Shown here: positions 45,137-57,200 of the stretch, one piece after another
Layout: every line of letters begins with the position of its first letter
Numbering within the stretch: position 1 is the stretch's first letter
Assembly (NCBI GenBank): GCA_030544215.1
Contig: JARZZO010000011.1
Coordinates: 6,806,001-6,870,000, forward strand
Direction of reading: 5' to 3'
Length of the DNA: 64,000 nt
Source of the DNA: Zantedeschia hybrid cultivar
Taxonomy: Eukaryota; Streptophyta; Magnoliopsida; Alismatales; Araceae
The notes under the pieces: generated by a model
The model's database searches: none
The model's input: only the letters and a program-made list of their open reading frames with translations
Told to the model about the DNA's origin: nothing
Made by a program: the position numbers and the translations under genes

Positions 45137-45776
45137 GAGTAATGCTTGTTGCACTGTAGCAAGTTGAGTTAGAATGAGCCCTCATATCTCTTTTTGTCAT
45201 TTGAAAAGCCAAGATGACCCTTATCCTCTTATTAAATGTGTCATCTTGTCATTCACACGTTAGCGCGCATAAAAGACACTAGATTAAAAATAATAAAAAT
45301 TTTACCCAATAAATTGTGATCTTGAGTGCAGCATCATGTGCTCCAAAGCTTTAAGATGTGCTTGAGAATTTTAAGATGTGCTCAAATGCTTCATGATGTT
45401 CTTGAGATCATGATACTCTGGAATCTTTCGAAAGCGCCATGCTCTCAAAATCATCAGATGCCTCAAGAGCATCTTGAAACGCTCGAAAACATCTGGAAGC
45501 TCTCGAGAACAAGATGCTAGTGAGCTTGAAAGTTTCATGATACTCTCAAACGTTTCAAGATGCTCTCGAGTGCATCAAGATGTTTTTGAAAAGTAGTTTG
45601 ACGAAAAAAATTTTGTTATTATTTTTTAATTCAGTATCCCTCATGTTCGCTGACGCGCAGATGACATCGGTGCGCATTTAATAGGGACAAGGGCTATGTG
45701 AGCTTTCCAAATTGCAAAAATAACGATAAGAAGACTCATTCCAACTCAACTTGCTACGATGCAATAAGCACTTCTC
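45137..45776. mobile_element. Mutator-like MITE with perfect 9-bp target duplication
   Basis: TTAAATATC flanks it exactly on both sides (45128-45136, 45777-45785). The ends pair over about 45 bp: GAGTAATGCTTGTTGCAC and AGCAAGTTGAGTTAGAATGA at the left, inverted as GAGAAGTGCTTATTGCATCG and AGCAAGTTGAGTTGGAATGA at the right. The centre (45330-45590) is a degenerate minisatellite of CAAGATGCTCTCGA-like units. It is a longer sibling of the element at 22847. Confidence 0.9.
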
Positions 45777-45785
45777 TTAAATATC

Positions 45786-46827
45786 TAGATAAATTATAAG
45801 AACATACCATGAAAGATTCAAGGCATGCCATCACTTTTAATGAAGTTAGGAATATATATATAAATACTTAAATCTTTTTAACATATTTGGACAACGTATG
45901 GTTTCAAAGTGATTCCAATCGTTGCAATCACTAGAGGGTGTTGCCAAACAACTCAGATATCCTGCCCATGGATTTCTCGCAAATGGCTTTTGTCCAGGAG
46001 GAAATATATAGACTCGGCTATTTCTCTCTCCATACTTTTTTCCCAAAGTTGGTTGGTGTCTGCTTTATAGAAAAAGGTAATGTATTTTGAAAGAGAGACT
46101 TTCTCTACCACTCGGTGCATGCATAACCTTTATCCATAGAGTCTGTGGTAAATTTTGCTCCTCAAATCCATTCTATAATGAAATTCTTCCAACTAGATTT
46201 TTGTAATTCACCAAAAAGTTATCAAAATTTTAATTTACAAATTTTTGAAGATGCCAAGCCTATTTATAACAAAATTAATATGAGAGTCAGGACTCCGGAA
46301 TATACATATAAATACATTACTTTATAGGGACATCATACATACAAAATTTATTTCTTATTTCTAGCAAACTAACAAGCCATCATGAATTTAAGTTTTAATA
46401 AAAAGTAGCCCACGAGCCGAAATTTCTAAAATGCGTAAGAACTCTCAAAGACAAAAAGTTAGGCTAATATATAATGGCTCATTAAAAAAGTTTCAATAAT
46501 CATGTATATGTCGACATTTAAAATGTGTATAGAATTATACGTTTCCGTATTTTATTGAAACGAATACAGCTATAAATACAGATAAGCTATGACCATCTTC
46601 TTTGTTAAATATTACAATAAAAAACATGGCCTGGCAAATGTACAAAGGCCCGAATGAAGTTGCCAAGTGTTTGGGTCAATTCCATGGGGAACTAATCCCC
46701 CTGACGAGTGCAATAGAATTATGAATATATTATATGACAAATGATAGTGGTCAGTGGAGAACTGGAGATTGATCATGACCAACATGCACATCAAATTGGG
46801 AATATTAGAGCCTTGTTCTTTTTTAGG
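45786..46827. other. Intergenic DNA, nothing recognised
   Basis: AT-rich with short frames only. Confidence 0.4.
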
Positions 46828-47300
46828 GGTCGTTTGATTTAATTGTAATGTGAAGTAAAACATACAATTTCAGAATAATCGGTTTTAAAATTTGATAAAA
46901 TAAGAATTTTATTTTAAAATAATAAATTTGAAAATCTTAATTTTATTTTTTAATCATTTTAGTTTTAAAACAAATAAAAATATCACACGAGTCGGTTGAT
47001 TTTGAAGTTCAATGAGGGTTCATTTGTTTTCAAGTAAAATGGGTCATAGGGAAAGCTTTTCCTAAAAAGTATATCACAATCACTTATTTGGTTGTCCGTA
47101 AAACTTAAGTTAATAAAAAACTTAATTTGTTGACTCCTTCTTTTCTTGATTTTGGCATCCATGGATAAGACTTTTTCAAAAGAGTTAAGAATATTTTCAT
47201 GAGCACCAAATAACAAATTTTGTTTTTATTTTCCTTACAAGTGTATTTCCTTATAAAATTGTTTTCAATTGATTATATTTTACGTGTAATCAAACAGACC
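46828..47300. mobile_element. MITE-like element
   Basis: The left end GGTCGTTTGATTTAATTG and the inverted right end GGTCTGTTTGATTACACG are imperfect terminal repeats. TTA lies just left and ATAA just right, so a 3-bp TTA/TAA duplication (Harbinger-like) is possible but not clear. Confidence 0.45.
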
Positions 47301-48897
47301 ATAATTGACAGTACTTCAAACGTAAAAAAATATTATAAATTAATGCATAGCATTCCAAAGACAAATATATAATTTTTATAATATTAGGGCTTGGGCTGGC
47401 ATGAAAAGCCCGATCGTTTAATATGCCCTGGCCCGAAAAAAAAGGCCGGGGTTCGATCTGCTTCGGGTTGGTTCTGCCCGGCCTAATCAGCTATAAGATG
47501 ATCCTATCTCCAAGACTCCAAACACGACCCCCACTCTCGATTCTAATCTTTTGAGTGATACTTGATGTACCTCATGCAGTGCACCAAGTTTGTTGAATTG
47601 CATGGTGTGCAGTCTTAAAAAAATAAGAAAATAAATCAACTTTTTTTTAGTTGATTTCATCATGTTCGACATATCTATACAATTTGATAATCAGACGATT
47701 TAAACAAATTTAAATAAGAAAAAAAAAATCAAGTCGCAATTTATTGCACTCGGCCTGTTAATGGCGTTTTTGCAGTGTTCATCTGTCGGACTCAATTTTT
47801 TAAAATGTTTTAAAGCATCCAATCAAAGATCCGGTTGTATAGACACGTCGTATATGATGAGACTAACTATAAAAAATTTATTTTTTTATCTTTTTTAGAC
47901 TCTACTTATGGTGCAATGAGTATTACTCCACATCTTTTCCCTTCTATAGTTGTTACAATCACGATGTTCTTGCAAATGTCCCCACTCTAATAATCCTTGT
48001 AAACCATAAGTCCAGTTGCTTGCCCTCATTTTCTATAAACACACCCTCTAATTTTACCATTAACTTGGGCTTTCCTCTCTCCTGATTCCCAAGATCCACC
48101 ATTTGGAGCATGACAACTTCAAGTCCTACGCGGGCTTCAAACCGTCGGCCATTCAACACTTCACCTCCACATCAGCCCGAACGGCGTTGTCAAGCTCACC
48201 TGATGGACATCATCAGCTTCGTGTTCTGGGAGCGATCCATCCAGCCATGCTGGTGTTAGCTCAGGGATCTTAGTTAGGCATTCCATGACAAAGGTACTGC
48301 ATAAGACTCAATATAGTAAGTTGAGTTATTTTAAGATTGCAAAATGTTATTCATCTGCATGCGTATGGACAGGTGATACGGATTGGATAATTTTTTCACG
48401 GATGGGTCAGACACGTATTAAATAGTATATGATTTTGGACATGACAAATATACGTGAACCTCCGAAATCTTTGTCATGTCCGAAAAATATTTATCACACT
48501 CATAAATCTACACACATATATGTTGGGATGGCAAATACTTCGTGGATATGATAAATAGTATTTGTTATGTCTACAAAATAATTATTATGCCAAAAAATTT
48601 GTACACAAATATGTAAAGATGATAAATATTTTTCAGGCATAACAAATATTGAGCATGACAAATGGTATTTCTCATATTTACAAAGTATTTGTCATGCCCA
48701 CGTGTATTTGTTATGCTCAGAATTATGTACCCGCATTTGATGTTTATCTGATTTACTTATAGAAAAAGTTGTCCAACCTATGTGTCACTTGTTCATGTGG
48801 ACAATGGTATTTTACATTGCAAGATGACTCGACTTGTTGGTATTACTCGGCCTTCATATATCTACATGTATCTAGGCCTTCTTGCGTCACGGCCCAA
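47301..48897. other. Intergenic DNA with repeat remnants
   Basis: The segment 47720-47931 ends GTGCAATGAGTATTACTCC and has TAGACACGTCGTATATGATG, resembling the right half of the Mutator-like MITE family. At 48375-48720 a theme (ATTTGTCATGC, TATTTGTTATG) is repeated several times. No gene was seen. Confidence 0.4.
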
Positions 48898-49228
48898 GAG
48901 TAATACTTGCAGCAATGTTTCAACTGTTACACCATGGGGTACTGCAGTAAGTAAAAAGAATTTTTTTTTGAATTTATTTTAAGATCGGACCCAACTTGTC
49001 TTACGTGTGTGTGTGTATAGACTAATTTTTGATTGGGCGACCAAAAAATAAAAAAGACCAAAGTTTGTTATTGGGCTTGATACTAAACGTAGTTTCTACT
49101 GTTCACTGGGTCCGAATTTTTATTTTTTAAATTTTTTAGATAATTTGATCGGAGATCCATCCGTATAAACACAAAGGACATATTGGGCCGACCATAAAAA
49201 ATTAAGTTTGTTTTAACTTGTTGCAATG
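48898..49228. mobile_element. Mutator-like MITE, right end lost
   Basis: It begins GAGTAATACTTGCAGCAATG, almost the terminal repeat of the 60.33-kb element, and shares the internal order: oligo-T, GGTCGGACC-like, CTTACGTGT, GATTGGGCGACC, GATCGGAGATC. It ends at TTGTTGCAATG without the terminal TATTACTC. Confidence 0.6.
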
Positions 49229-49821
49229 TTTCCTCTCTTTTGACCCCTCTCCTTCTTGGACCAGGCTGGGCTTTTTCGTGCCATAGCAGGGTCAGGCCTG
49301 GACCCATTGGTCAAGTCATTCATGGGCCTTACACTGGGCTAGTCTAAAAAATGTAGAACCAAGTTAGACTTGACCCCTCCGAATGTATAAAAATCAGTGT
49401 AAAATAATTTAAAATATTTTAAGTATAAAAATATTATTTTATCAGCTTTTACAACATTTTATAACAATTTTCAACGAACAGAACCAATTAGTACTGCAAT
49501 GAGTCAGAGATGAAAATAAAAATAAGTGGTTTTATAATATCTATTTTGTTCTAAAAATATATTGACAAATAACAAATTTATGAAGATATAATAAAAAGAG
49601 AAGAAAGTATTTATTAATTTTTGTGCAACTTTAGATATGAGAATAATTGATGTGTAACTAATTATAGTACAAAGAAATAATGGGAAGATTATACATGTAA
49701 TATAGTTTGATATAGAATAAAGATGAGGAAAAGGATAGGAGGGAATAAGATTAAGAGGTGGAGGTTTTGAAGGGAGCACGTGCCCTTCCCCCACCTTTAT
49801 TTTCTCTCTCTCTATATATAT
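49229..49821. other. AT-rich intergenic DNA
   Basis: Nothing recognised except a short (TC)n(TA)n run at its end. Confidence 0.4.
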
Positions 49822-50175
49822 AGGTAACACTTAGTGCACAACCCGCATGACCAGACTGCAGCCAGAGCAAAAGGAAAGAATTTTTATTTTTTAATTTTTA
49901 TTTGTAGGTCGGCCCCATCAAGTTTGACACTTTTTGTATGGGCTGATCTCAGATTAGACTATCCAGAAAATCTGAAAAATAAAAACCGAATCCAATGAAC
50001 ATTATTGTTTTACTATTAGTTGGGCTCAATTTTTATTTTCAAATTTTTTAAAATTGTCTGATCGGAGATTGGATTATATGGGCACGTAGAGCATGATAGG
50101 ATCTACCATAAAAAATTTAAAAAAAAAATTGAATTTTTTTTTACAACACTTATGCAAGGTGCAGCAAGTGTTACT
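49822..50175. mobile_element. Mutator-like MITE, related subfamily
   Basis: AGGTAACACTTAGTGCA at the left pairs with the inverted AGTAACACTTGCTGCACC at the right. The interior has the family phrases (GGTCGGCCCCATCA, GATCGGAGATTGG). It sits in a TATATATA tract, so the target duplication cannot be resolved. Confidence 0.6.
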
Positions 50176-52506
50176 ATATATATATATTCGAATGCGAACT
50201 GATACAGTGTGCACACTATTTTGGCTCTCTTTCTCATATTAAAAAATAAAATTTATAAAAAAAGTAAATATTCAATTACCGTCTTTAGGGTTGTTTTCAT
50301 CTTCTGGGGCCTTATTTTAACCGTTCGATCGTGGTTCGATCTTGAAGTTCAATTTTAGCCGTCTATTAAGCACACGTAAATTTTGATTTCTAAACATCGT
50401 GAAAAATAAAAAATAAATAAAAAAAAGTCATATTATCTTTAGGATTATTCTCATCTTCTAGAGTTTTAGTATTCATCATCAACTTAGCCTCACAAAATAA
50501 GACAACTACAATCAATTTGGATATGATCCAACGATAAAATTTTACGAAAATTAATTAAATTTATTGTGAGAGAGAGTTAAATATTTAAAAATTTATGATT
50601 ATTTTTATTTTATTTTTAACATGAAGAAAGGAGCCAAAGTGCGTGTAAAGTCCGTTCGCACGAACAACCCGGTTCACAGCATACGCATATATATATATAT
50701 ATATATATATATCATCTCTTCCCTTCTCTCTGTGCGTGGGCAAGGTGAGTAAACAAGTTCTTCACCCCTTTCATCTTTTATTTCTTTCTTAGAATTTAAG
50801 ATCATATGTATAATTTTATTTTCTTTATTCTTTGTTTTGTTTATCTATTTTTATTTGATTCGCAATACTGATTGTGACTTGGGTTTTGCGATGATTTATT
50901 TCTGGGATTCAATTAATTTCTGCACCCGTTAACGAGAATTGATTTGACTTTGTGTAGTGGTATTTGACGCACATTAGATGTCAATTCTAAATGTGTTTCG
51001 TCGATGAGGTAGGCAGACAATAAATCTATCTTTGTTCTTTCTGATTTGCCATCCTTGAAAATCTGAAATTTTATACAATCAGAAGAATATAGTGAGTCAG
51101 TGAATGTTGTTGTGATTTAATTAATACAGACTAATAAAAATATGTTTATGTATATTCTTATTTTGTAATAAAAAAATATTTTTGAGAGAACTAGCGTTTT
51201 ATTATTGTAAATTCTGTAATCTTCAATTTTTGAAGCAACTACTTTTCAACTTCTTCTTATGCATATACATTTATGATTATTTATCAATCACATAGTTCTG
51301 GCAATATTGCTATGAAATGGACATTACCATCGGGTAAGGTATCTAGGCGCAAGGGTTCTGTTCTGTTTTGTTTAGCCCACATATTATAGTTTAGACGCAT
51401 GTCTGAATAATATGAATATGTTATACATATCTGCTAAAAATACTTGAATTTGAATTTTATTAGAAATTTACTGATCAATCTTTAAAATAAGCGATTTTTA
51501 TCGGCAGTAACTTTTATTTTGTCTCAAACATGATATTTTGAGATTTCTGTTATTCTGATATATCGTTGTATTAATGATGTGCATATTCGATAAACATCTA
51601 TATGTAATAGTTTGAAAAATTACGAATCATGTTAAAACTGATAAAAACTTTCACTTCTGTTCATCTTATACTATGAATCAACAAATTTAGTGTCATGTAT
51701 TCCTTTCCTTCGTATCCTTATTGATCTTTTGGGTATCTTTTGATGCCCTCTGAGTCAATGGACTGATTATGTTGTTAAACAAAATTTTCTTAGGTAATCA
51801 AGATTAGAAGTGGGATACCATTATGGAAAATTCGTAAATTTGAATGCTATAAAACTTTTATGAGGTTGGAGAACAAATGCAATGCTAAGTGAATTGTATA
51901 AGCATGGTTAATGTAAGTTTTTTCTTAACAAACACATGTTAATGACCCTGGATGTTGCTCTTATATGGAAATTTTATTTGGACGTTTTACTTCCTTCGTT
52001 TGGGCAGCCCAATATTGACACAATTTGGTCCCTCTCTATCATAGTAGTTGACTAGAATGAGCTAACTTAAAAGATGGAGGTGTGATAGATTTTTACTTCC
52101 ATTTCCTATGTGAAAGTGGAATGGAATGTTCCTACCCCTTCCACATTATTGATATATGTAAAACACAAGCAATGTGATGTTTATGATAAGTCGCATATAA
52201 AGGATATTACTTCTCATCAAGCATGATGTAATGCATGATGTTTACTATATTAGGTTAAGATGGTATCTCCATTATTTACGATCGCATCAAACAAGAATAA
52301 AAGTAAAGATAGTATTATCTTTATGAAAGTATTATTCTTTATCAGACTAAAGCCTAGTGTTGGAACTATCCTAAGAAATAGGAAATTTTGGAAAGAGGTT
52401 GCCCCCCCCCCCTCCCCCAAGTACAACTCTAATCATTCAAAAGTTGAAAAAGTTCGAAAAATAATATTTTAATGTTTGATAGTTTTTTTAGAACTAGTTT
52501 TTATCT
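50176..52506. other. AT-rich intergenic DNA
   Basis: An (AT)n tract lies at 50687-50712, followed by TCTCTTCCCTTCTCTCTGTG and a strong donor-like GCAAG|GTGAGTAA at about 50742. This resembles a leader exon but could not be linked to a gene. The rest is AT-rich with no coding signal. Confidence 0.4.
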
Positions 52507-52631
52507 CAAATTTTATTCGGATGAAAGAACGAAGATTTCACCGCGCTTGGTGCCTCCTCTACACTGCCTCCCGCTTCTTCTACTTCAGGGGCTACTCCAC
52601 CGGCATCCCTGAGAAGCGCCTCAAGCGCGGG
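52507..52631 (+). other. Isolated GC-rich exon-like island
   Basis: The plus strand encodes FHRAWCLLYTASRFFYFRGY and STGIPEKRLKRG within 125 bp of GC-rich DNA surrounded by AT-rich sequence, ending near a donor-like GG|GTTAGT. The Arg-, Ser- and aromatic-rich composition with a YST motif resembles a mitochondrial presequence. I do not recognise the protein and found no partner exon. It may be the first exon of an unresolved gene or a captured fragment. Confidence 0.35.
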
Positions 52632-54171
52632 TTAGTAATCTCTCTTTCCCTCTCCCCTCTCTCCCTCTCTTTCCCCTTCCTTTTTTTTTTTTTCCTTTTT
52701 GTTTTCCTCACTGATCTTTATTCAGTAGATTGGACGATCCGATTGTGAGTTAGAATGCAAGTATTTTAATATATAATTTAAAAATAAATAATTAATGCAT
52801 AAATTAATTTAACTATGAGTCCATTTGGTTGTATGCAAAATATGTTGCATGAAAATATGTTTTTGAAAAGTAAAATAAAAACCTCCATTTGATAATTAGT
52901 AAAACTGCACTCAACGAAAATAATATATCATTGACCCTATGAAACTGCTTTCTTTTTCATACGAGGCATGCAAAATTTTTTGGATCGAATCAGGTCTCCG
53001 AATCGAGATTTGTCGATTCCGATCCAAATCAGAATTAGATCGATTGGAATCGGCCGAATAGAAACCTGTCGATCTCGATCCTGCATTCCAAAGAGGCATG
53101 AGTCGGGATGCTATTTTCCACATGAGCTCTTTTAGTTGGAAATTTGAAAGGGTGTCGACACTTAACACGCTGATAACGTGATGGGGGAGCTTTTCCCAGT
53201 TTCTTCACAGTCATATCAGTTAAATTGATAAAAAGTCTCCTGAACAAGATTCTTCATTTTAAGCAGGTCAAATATTATGACGCTTTTCTTTTTGCAGGTA
53301 GAAGAGAAACACCTGGGAACCTACACAATAAATAACTTTAAATTTATTTATACTCTTAAAACTTGTAATAGTTTTACACTTAAATATTTAAAAGTTATAT
53401 AATTTTACACTTGTACCCTTAAAGACATGAAATAAATAAAAATCGGTTGCAAATAACCGCCTAAAAGATTTAATTTGTATAGATTATCTCCTGTATTGTT
53501 CATATTTATGTATTACCCTCCTAAAGTATGTCGTTATTTGTGTATAATCCCTTAACTATGCCAATTACTTTGAATTTCACTTGAATTAAGTGCTATCTTA
53601 TGTACGTTATGTGAAGTAAAAATAATAATATTTTTATGTAAAGTAAGCATATTTTAAGTCAGATGAACTTCAAGACAAATCATATAATTAAGGGGTTTAT
53701 ACGAAAATACTATCATAGTTAAGAGGGGTAATTGTAAATATGAATTACGCAGGGGTTGTCTACAAATATAGTTTTTTTACAGGATTATGAGCAAAAACTT
53801 CATACAAATATTTTTCAAGAAACATAAATTTTTGCAAAAACTTCAAACGCATTTATCATAAAGTTAAAATCCTATTAATATAATTAATAACATACAAAAA
53901 GTAAATACAAAAATGAGTATATTTGCTTTTACATCTATTTTCTTATGGAAAATTTTGACTTTGAAGGTGTTTTGAAATCAGAACGAGAAGCTTTATTTTT
54001 ACGTTTTTTAATCAAAAATAAATTAAAAATACAAAAAAAGTGACGATGCCATTTGCGGCGCCACCGCGTGGTCTTCAGCAGCATCAGAACCCCATCACGT
54101 GAATGGCATAATCTGATGCTTCTAATCCACGCCACCGAGACCGCCACCGCCATCCCCCTCTGTTTCCTCCG
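52632..54171. other. Intergenic DNA upstream of the metallophosphoesterase gene
   Basis: It contains a CT-rich run (52640-52680), a GATCGA-rich remnant (52980-53090) and a foldback element at about 53474-53768, whose GTATTACCCTCCTAAAGTATG arm pairs with CATAGTTAAGAGGGGTAATTG. GC rises from 54040 towards the promoter. Confidence 0.45.
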
Positions 54172-54180
54172 TTATATTTA
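54172..54180 (+). promoter_or_regulatory. Possible TATA box of the metallophosphoesterase gene
   Basis: TTATATTTA lies 76 nt upstream of the start codon, at the border of the GC-rich leader. The distance fits a short leader. Confidence 0.45.
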
Positions 54181-54255
54181 GCCCAGGTCCCCCGGGATGG
54201 CCGACCATCCCCCGCCACCAACTCGCCGACGACACCGCCACCGTGCGCCTCCGCC

Positions 54256-57200
54256 ATGCCGAGGGGCTACCTCCCTCTGCTGCTCCTCCCGCTCCTCTGG
54301 CTCCCCCCCGCCGCCTCGACCTCCTGCTGCGACGTGGACGTGGACGGGCCGGCGTCGAGGGAGTTCTTCCCCATGGAAGGCGGCGTCGCCTGGGTCGTCC
54401 AGGTCTCCGACCTCCACCTCAGCGCCTTTCACCCGGACCGCGCCCGCGATCTGGAGGCGCTGCTGGTCCCGGCGCTGCGGGCGGTGCGGCCTTCCCTCCT
54501 CCTCGTCACGGGGGATCTCACCGGTGAGCCATTCTTTCGCCCTTGCCTGTGATTCCTCCTAAATTGTTGGCGTTGGCTTCTGTGGGATACTGCGGGTGAG
54601 AAATTTGGAACGATCTGAATGGCTTAGTACGGTGTGTTCGTGCGTGTGCACAGGATCGTACGATTTCTTTTGTTGATTTTTGCGCCGTGACAGAATCTTC
54701 GAAGGAAAAAAAAGAAGAAGCATCTCCTGTGTTGTTCGTTTCTGCGTTTATGTTCCGACACTCATCTGGATCTTTGGAGGGGTGGGGGACAGTAGTGAGT
54801 GATTTTATGATGACAAGTTGATATTAAAATCACACATGTGATTTGATGTTAAAATAAACATGCATACTTTTTATAGATTTGAAAATAGGGAAGGTTATTA
54901 GAAAGGGCTAAAAAACTTGTAATCAGTGAAGCACTCTAGGTTCAAATTATGCAGAAAGGACACTCCTCGTAAGTTCATATCCATAAGGGGCAATAGCCAT
55001 AATTTTTTTTAGCCTATACACTACCCTAAATACCATCAATCGTATTAAAAATGAATTGTCCGAGTCCAAGTCTATTCTGTGTAATACAAGATATTTAAGA
55101 GGCAATGCTATTTTTTTAGTTATCACTATCATTTTTAAGTTATGAAAAAATGTTATTCCTCTAAAATTTAAAATTTAGAAGAGATCCTTAAATTTTTGTA
55201 ACTAGTAAGAGGACACGAATATGTGAAAATAATAAAAGATAACATTAGTTTGAAATTTTATTCATAATAATGCACAAGGTAAATTTACTCATATCGATAA
55301 TTCGTAATGACCTTTGGTCTCAAAATAAGGATGCTACTACTTTGATCAGAAAAAAAAGGTGCTACTACACTTGGCTCTAATAGACTGCTCAATATATAGT
55401 ACTTTTTATGATATTAAAATTGAAAAGATCTTCATCACTAGATGCCATGATCTAATACTCCTTAAAAGTTCTTCATCATTGGATTCCACAATCTAATACA
55501 CTTTCTCCTTTGTTTTTTACAAAAAATATCCTTAGAAAAAGTGGGAAATTTTTGTCTTTTTTGTCTCTTCCAAAATAGAATTTAAAGTAAGTTAAAGAGT
55601 GACGAGGGATATAAAAGTGATATTATATGGTTTTAGACTATGGCAATTCATTTTGTACAATAAACGAGGGCATTTTCAGTAAATATATCAAAGTGTATGC
55701 CTTTTGCCTCCTATGGATGTAAACTTTGGGAGGGAGGGGGGGGGGAGTGTCTTTTTTAGATGTTTTCAACTAAAAGTGCCACTATTAGATGTTTTGAAAA
55801 ATTTTAGCTGTTTTTGGTTTTTTTCCCTTGAAGGTATGCTTCGATTGATTCCAAAACTGACAGTTGTGTTTAAGATCACTGGGATTTCGAAGTTGATTGT
55901 TAATCATGATAGAAAGTCATTTCTGGTTCAATATGTTGAACCAAAATTAATGTATATATATATATATATTTTTTTTGCTTATGAGTTTTAGTATTTTATC
56001 AGTTAGCTTAGAGTGAAATAAATTTGATAAGTATATCATTTGTCTATTTTCTATATTATGGCACCGTTTATTAGCATAATTTAAAACTGTTATTATAGTC
56101 ACTTGTAGCTCAGGACATTACAAAAATAATAATAATGTATAAACACTTTTATTGTTATAGTCACTTCTAGTTCATGACATTAGAAAAAATAATGTATATA
56201 TACTTTTAGTATTTATGAAATATCTTAAAATAAAAATATGCTTGATAAAGAAAACTTTTCATCTTGTTATATTATTTGTCTAATTTATTTATTGTTATAA
56301 TATCATTTCTTATCACATTTCTAGTGGCATACAAAACTAGGGACTCTTGACTTGACATATGCTTTGTAAAGGATGAACTTTGCAGGAACATGGATTCCCT
56401 TTCCATTTTAGGGACACTTGACTTACTTGACATATGCTTTGTAAAGGTTTTCTTCGTCGCACCGGGGACAAGTTTCTCGGCGTCTCATCGAGAAGGGGGG
56501 GGAGGAGGGTTGTTCTCCGTCGCAGAGAACCGGCTCACACAAACATATAATTTTTTTTTTCTCTCAAAATTCTTCATCATCCTTCTCTGAAAAAAAGACA
56601 TACATATATAGAGATTTCTTTGTAACTCCTGTCCTTAGAAATTCCTATCAGACTCTAGGACTCCCCTTATTCATGTTTCTATAACTCCTATAAATAATAA
56701 AGACATAATGGGCCATAAATTGGCCTAATAAAAGCAAAAGGGAATGGGAGAGGGCCATTTGCTTTGTATCCTGCATCAATGAACTTAGCTGGAACATGGA
56801 ATCCATTTCCGTTTATGAACATTTTTAACAAGCTCATTGCACTCGCAATCCACGCAGCAACGGAACACTGGGTGCTGCATGTTTTTTCAAATTTACAGTT
56901 CCTGTTAGCATTTGATTTGAGCATATTGCATGAAGAACTAATTGAGAACCTTTTGCCACGGGATAGTTTTCAATGAAATTTCTAACTATAATCTCTATGT
57001 TTCCATTATATGTAGCTTTTTTGGTACTACCCATGTTCTAGACAAAGAGTCAAAAGATAGTTTGTTTCCTGTTTACTAACATTGTGTAAATGTTTTTCAA
57101 ATGAAGTCCTGGTTTATGGTCTTTTAAGATATCAGCTTACGTTCATTACTTCTGAATTGTTTATATTCCACCTTGCTCAATCTCTTGCATGTTCCACTTA

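Noticed and set aside
54197..54562. Alternative plus-strand frames of 94-121 aa at the first exon of the metallophosphoesterase
   Set aside because: Only the frame from 54256 carries the signal peptide and the SDLHLS and TGDLT motifs that join exon 2.
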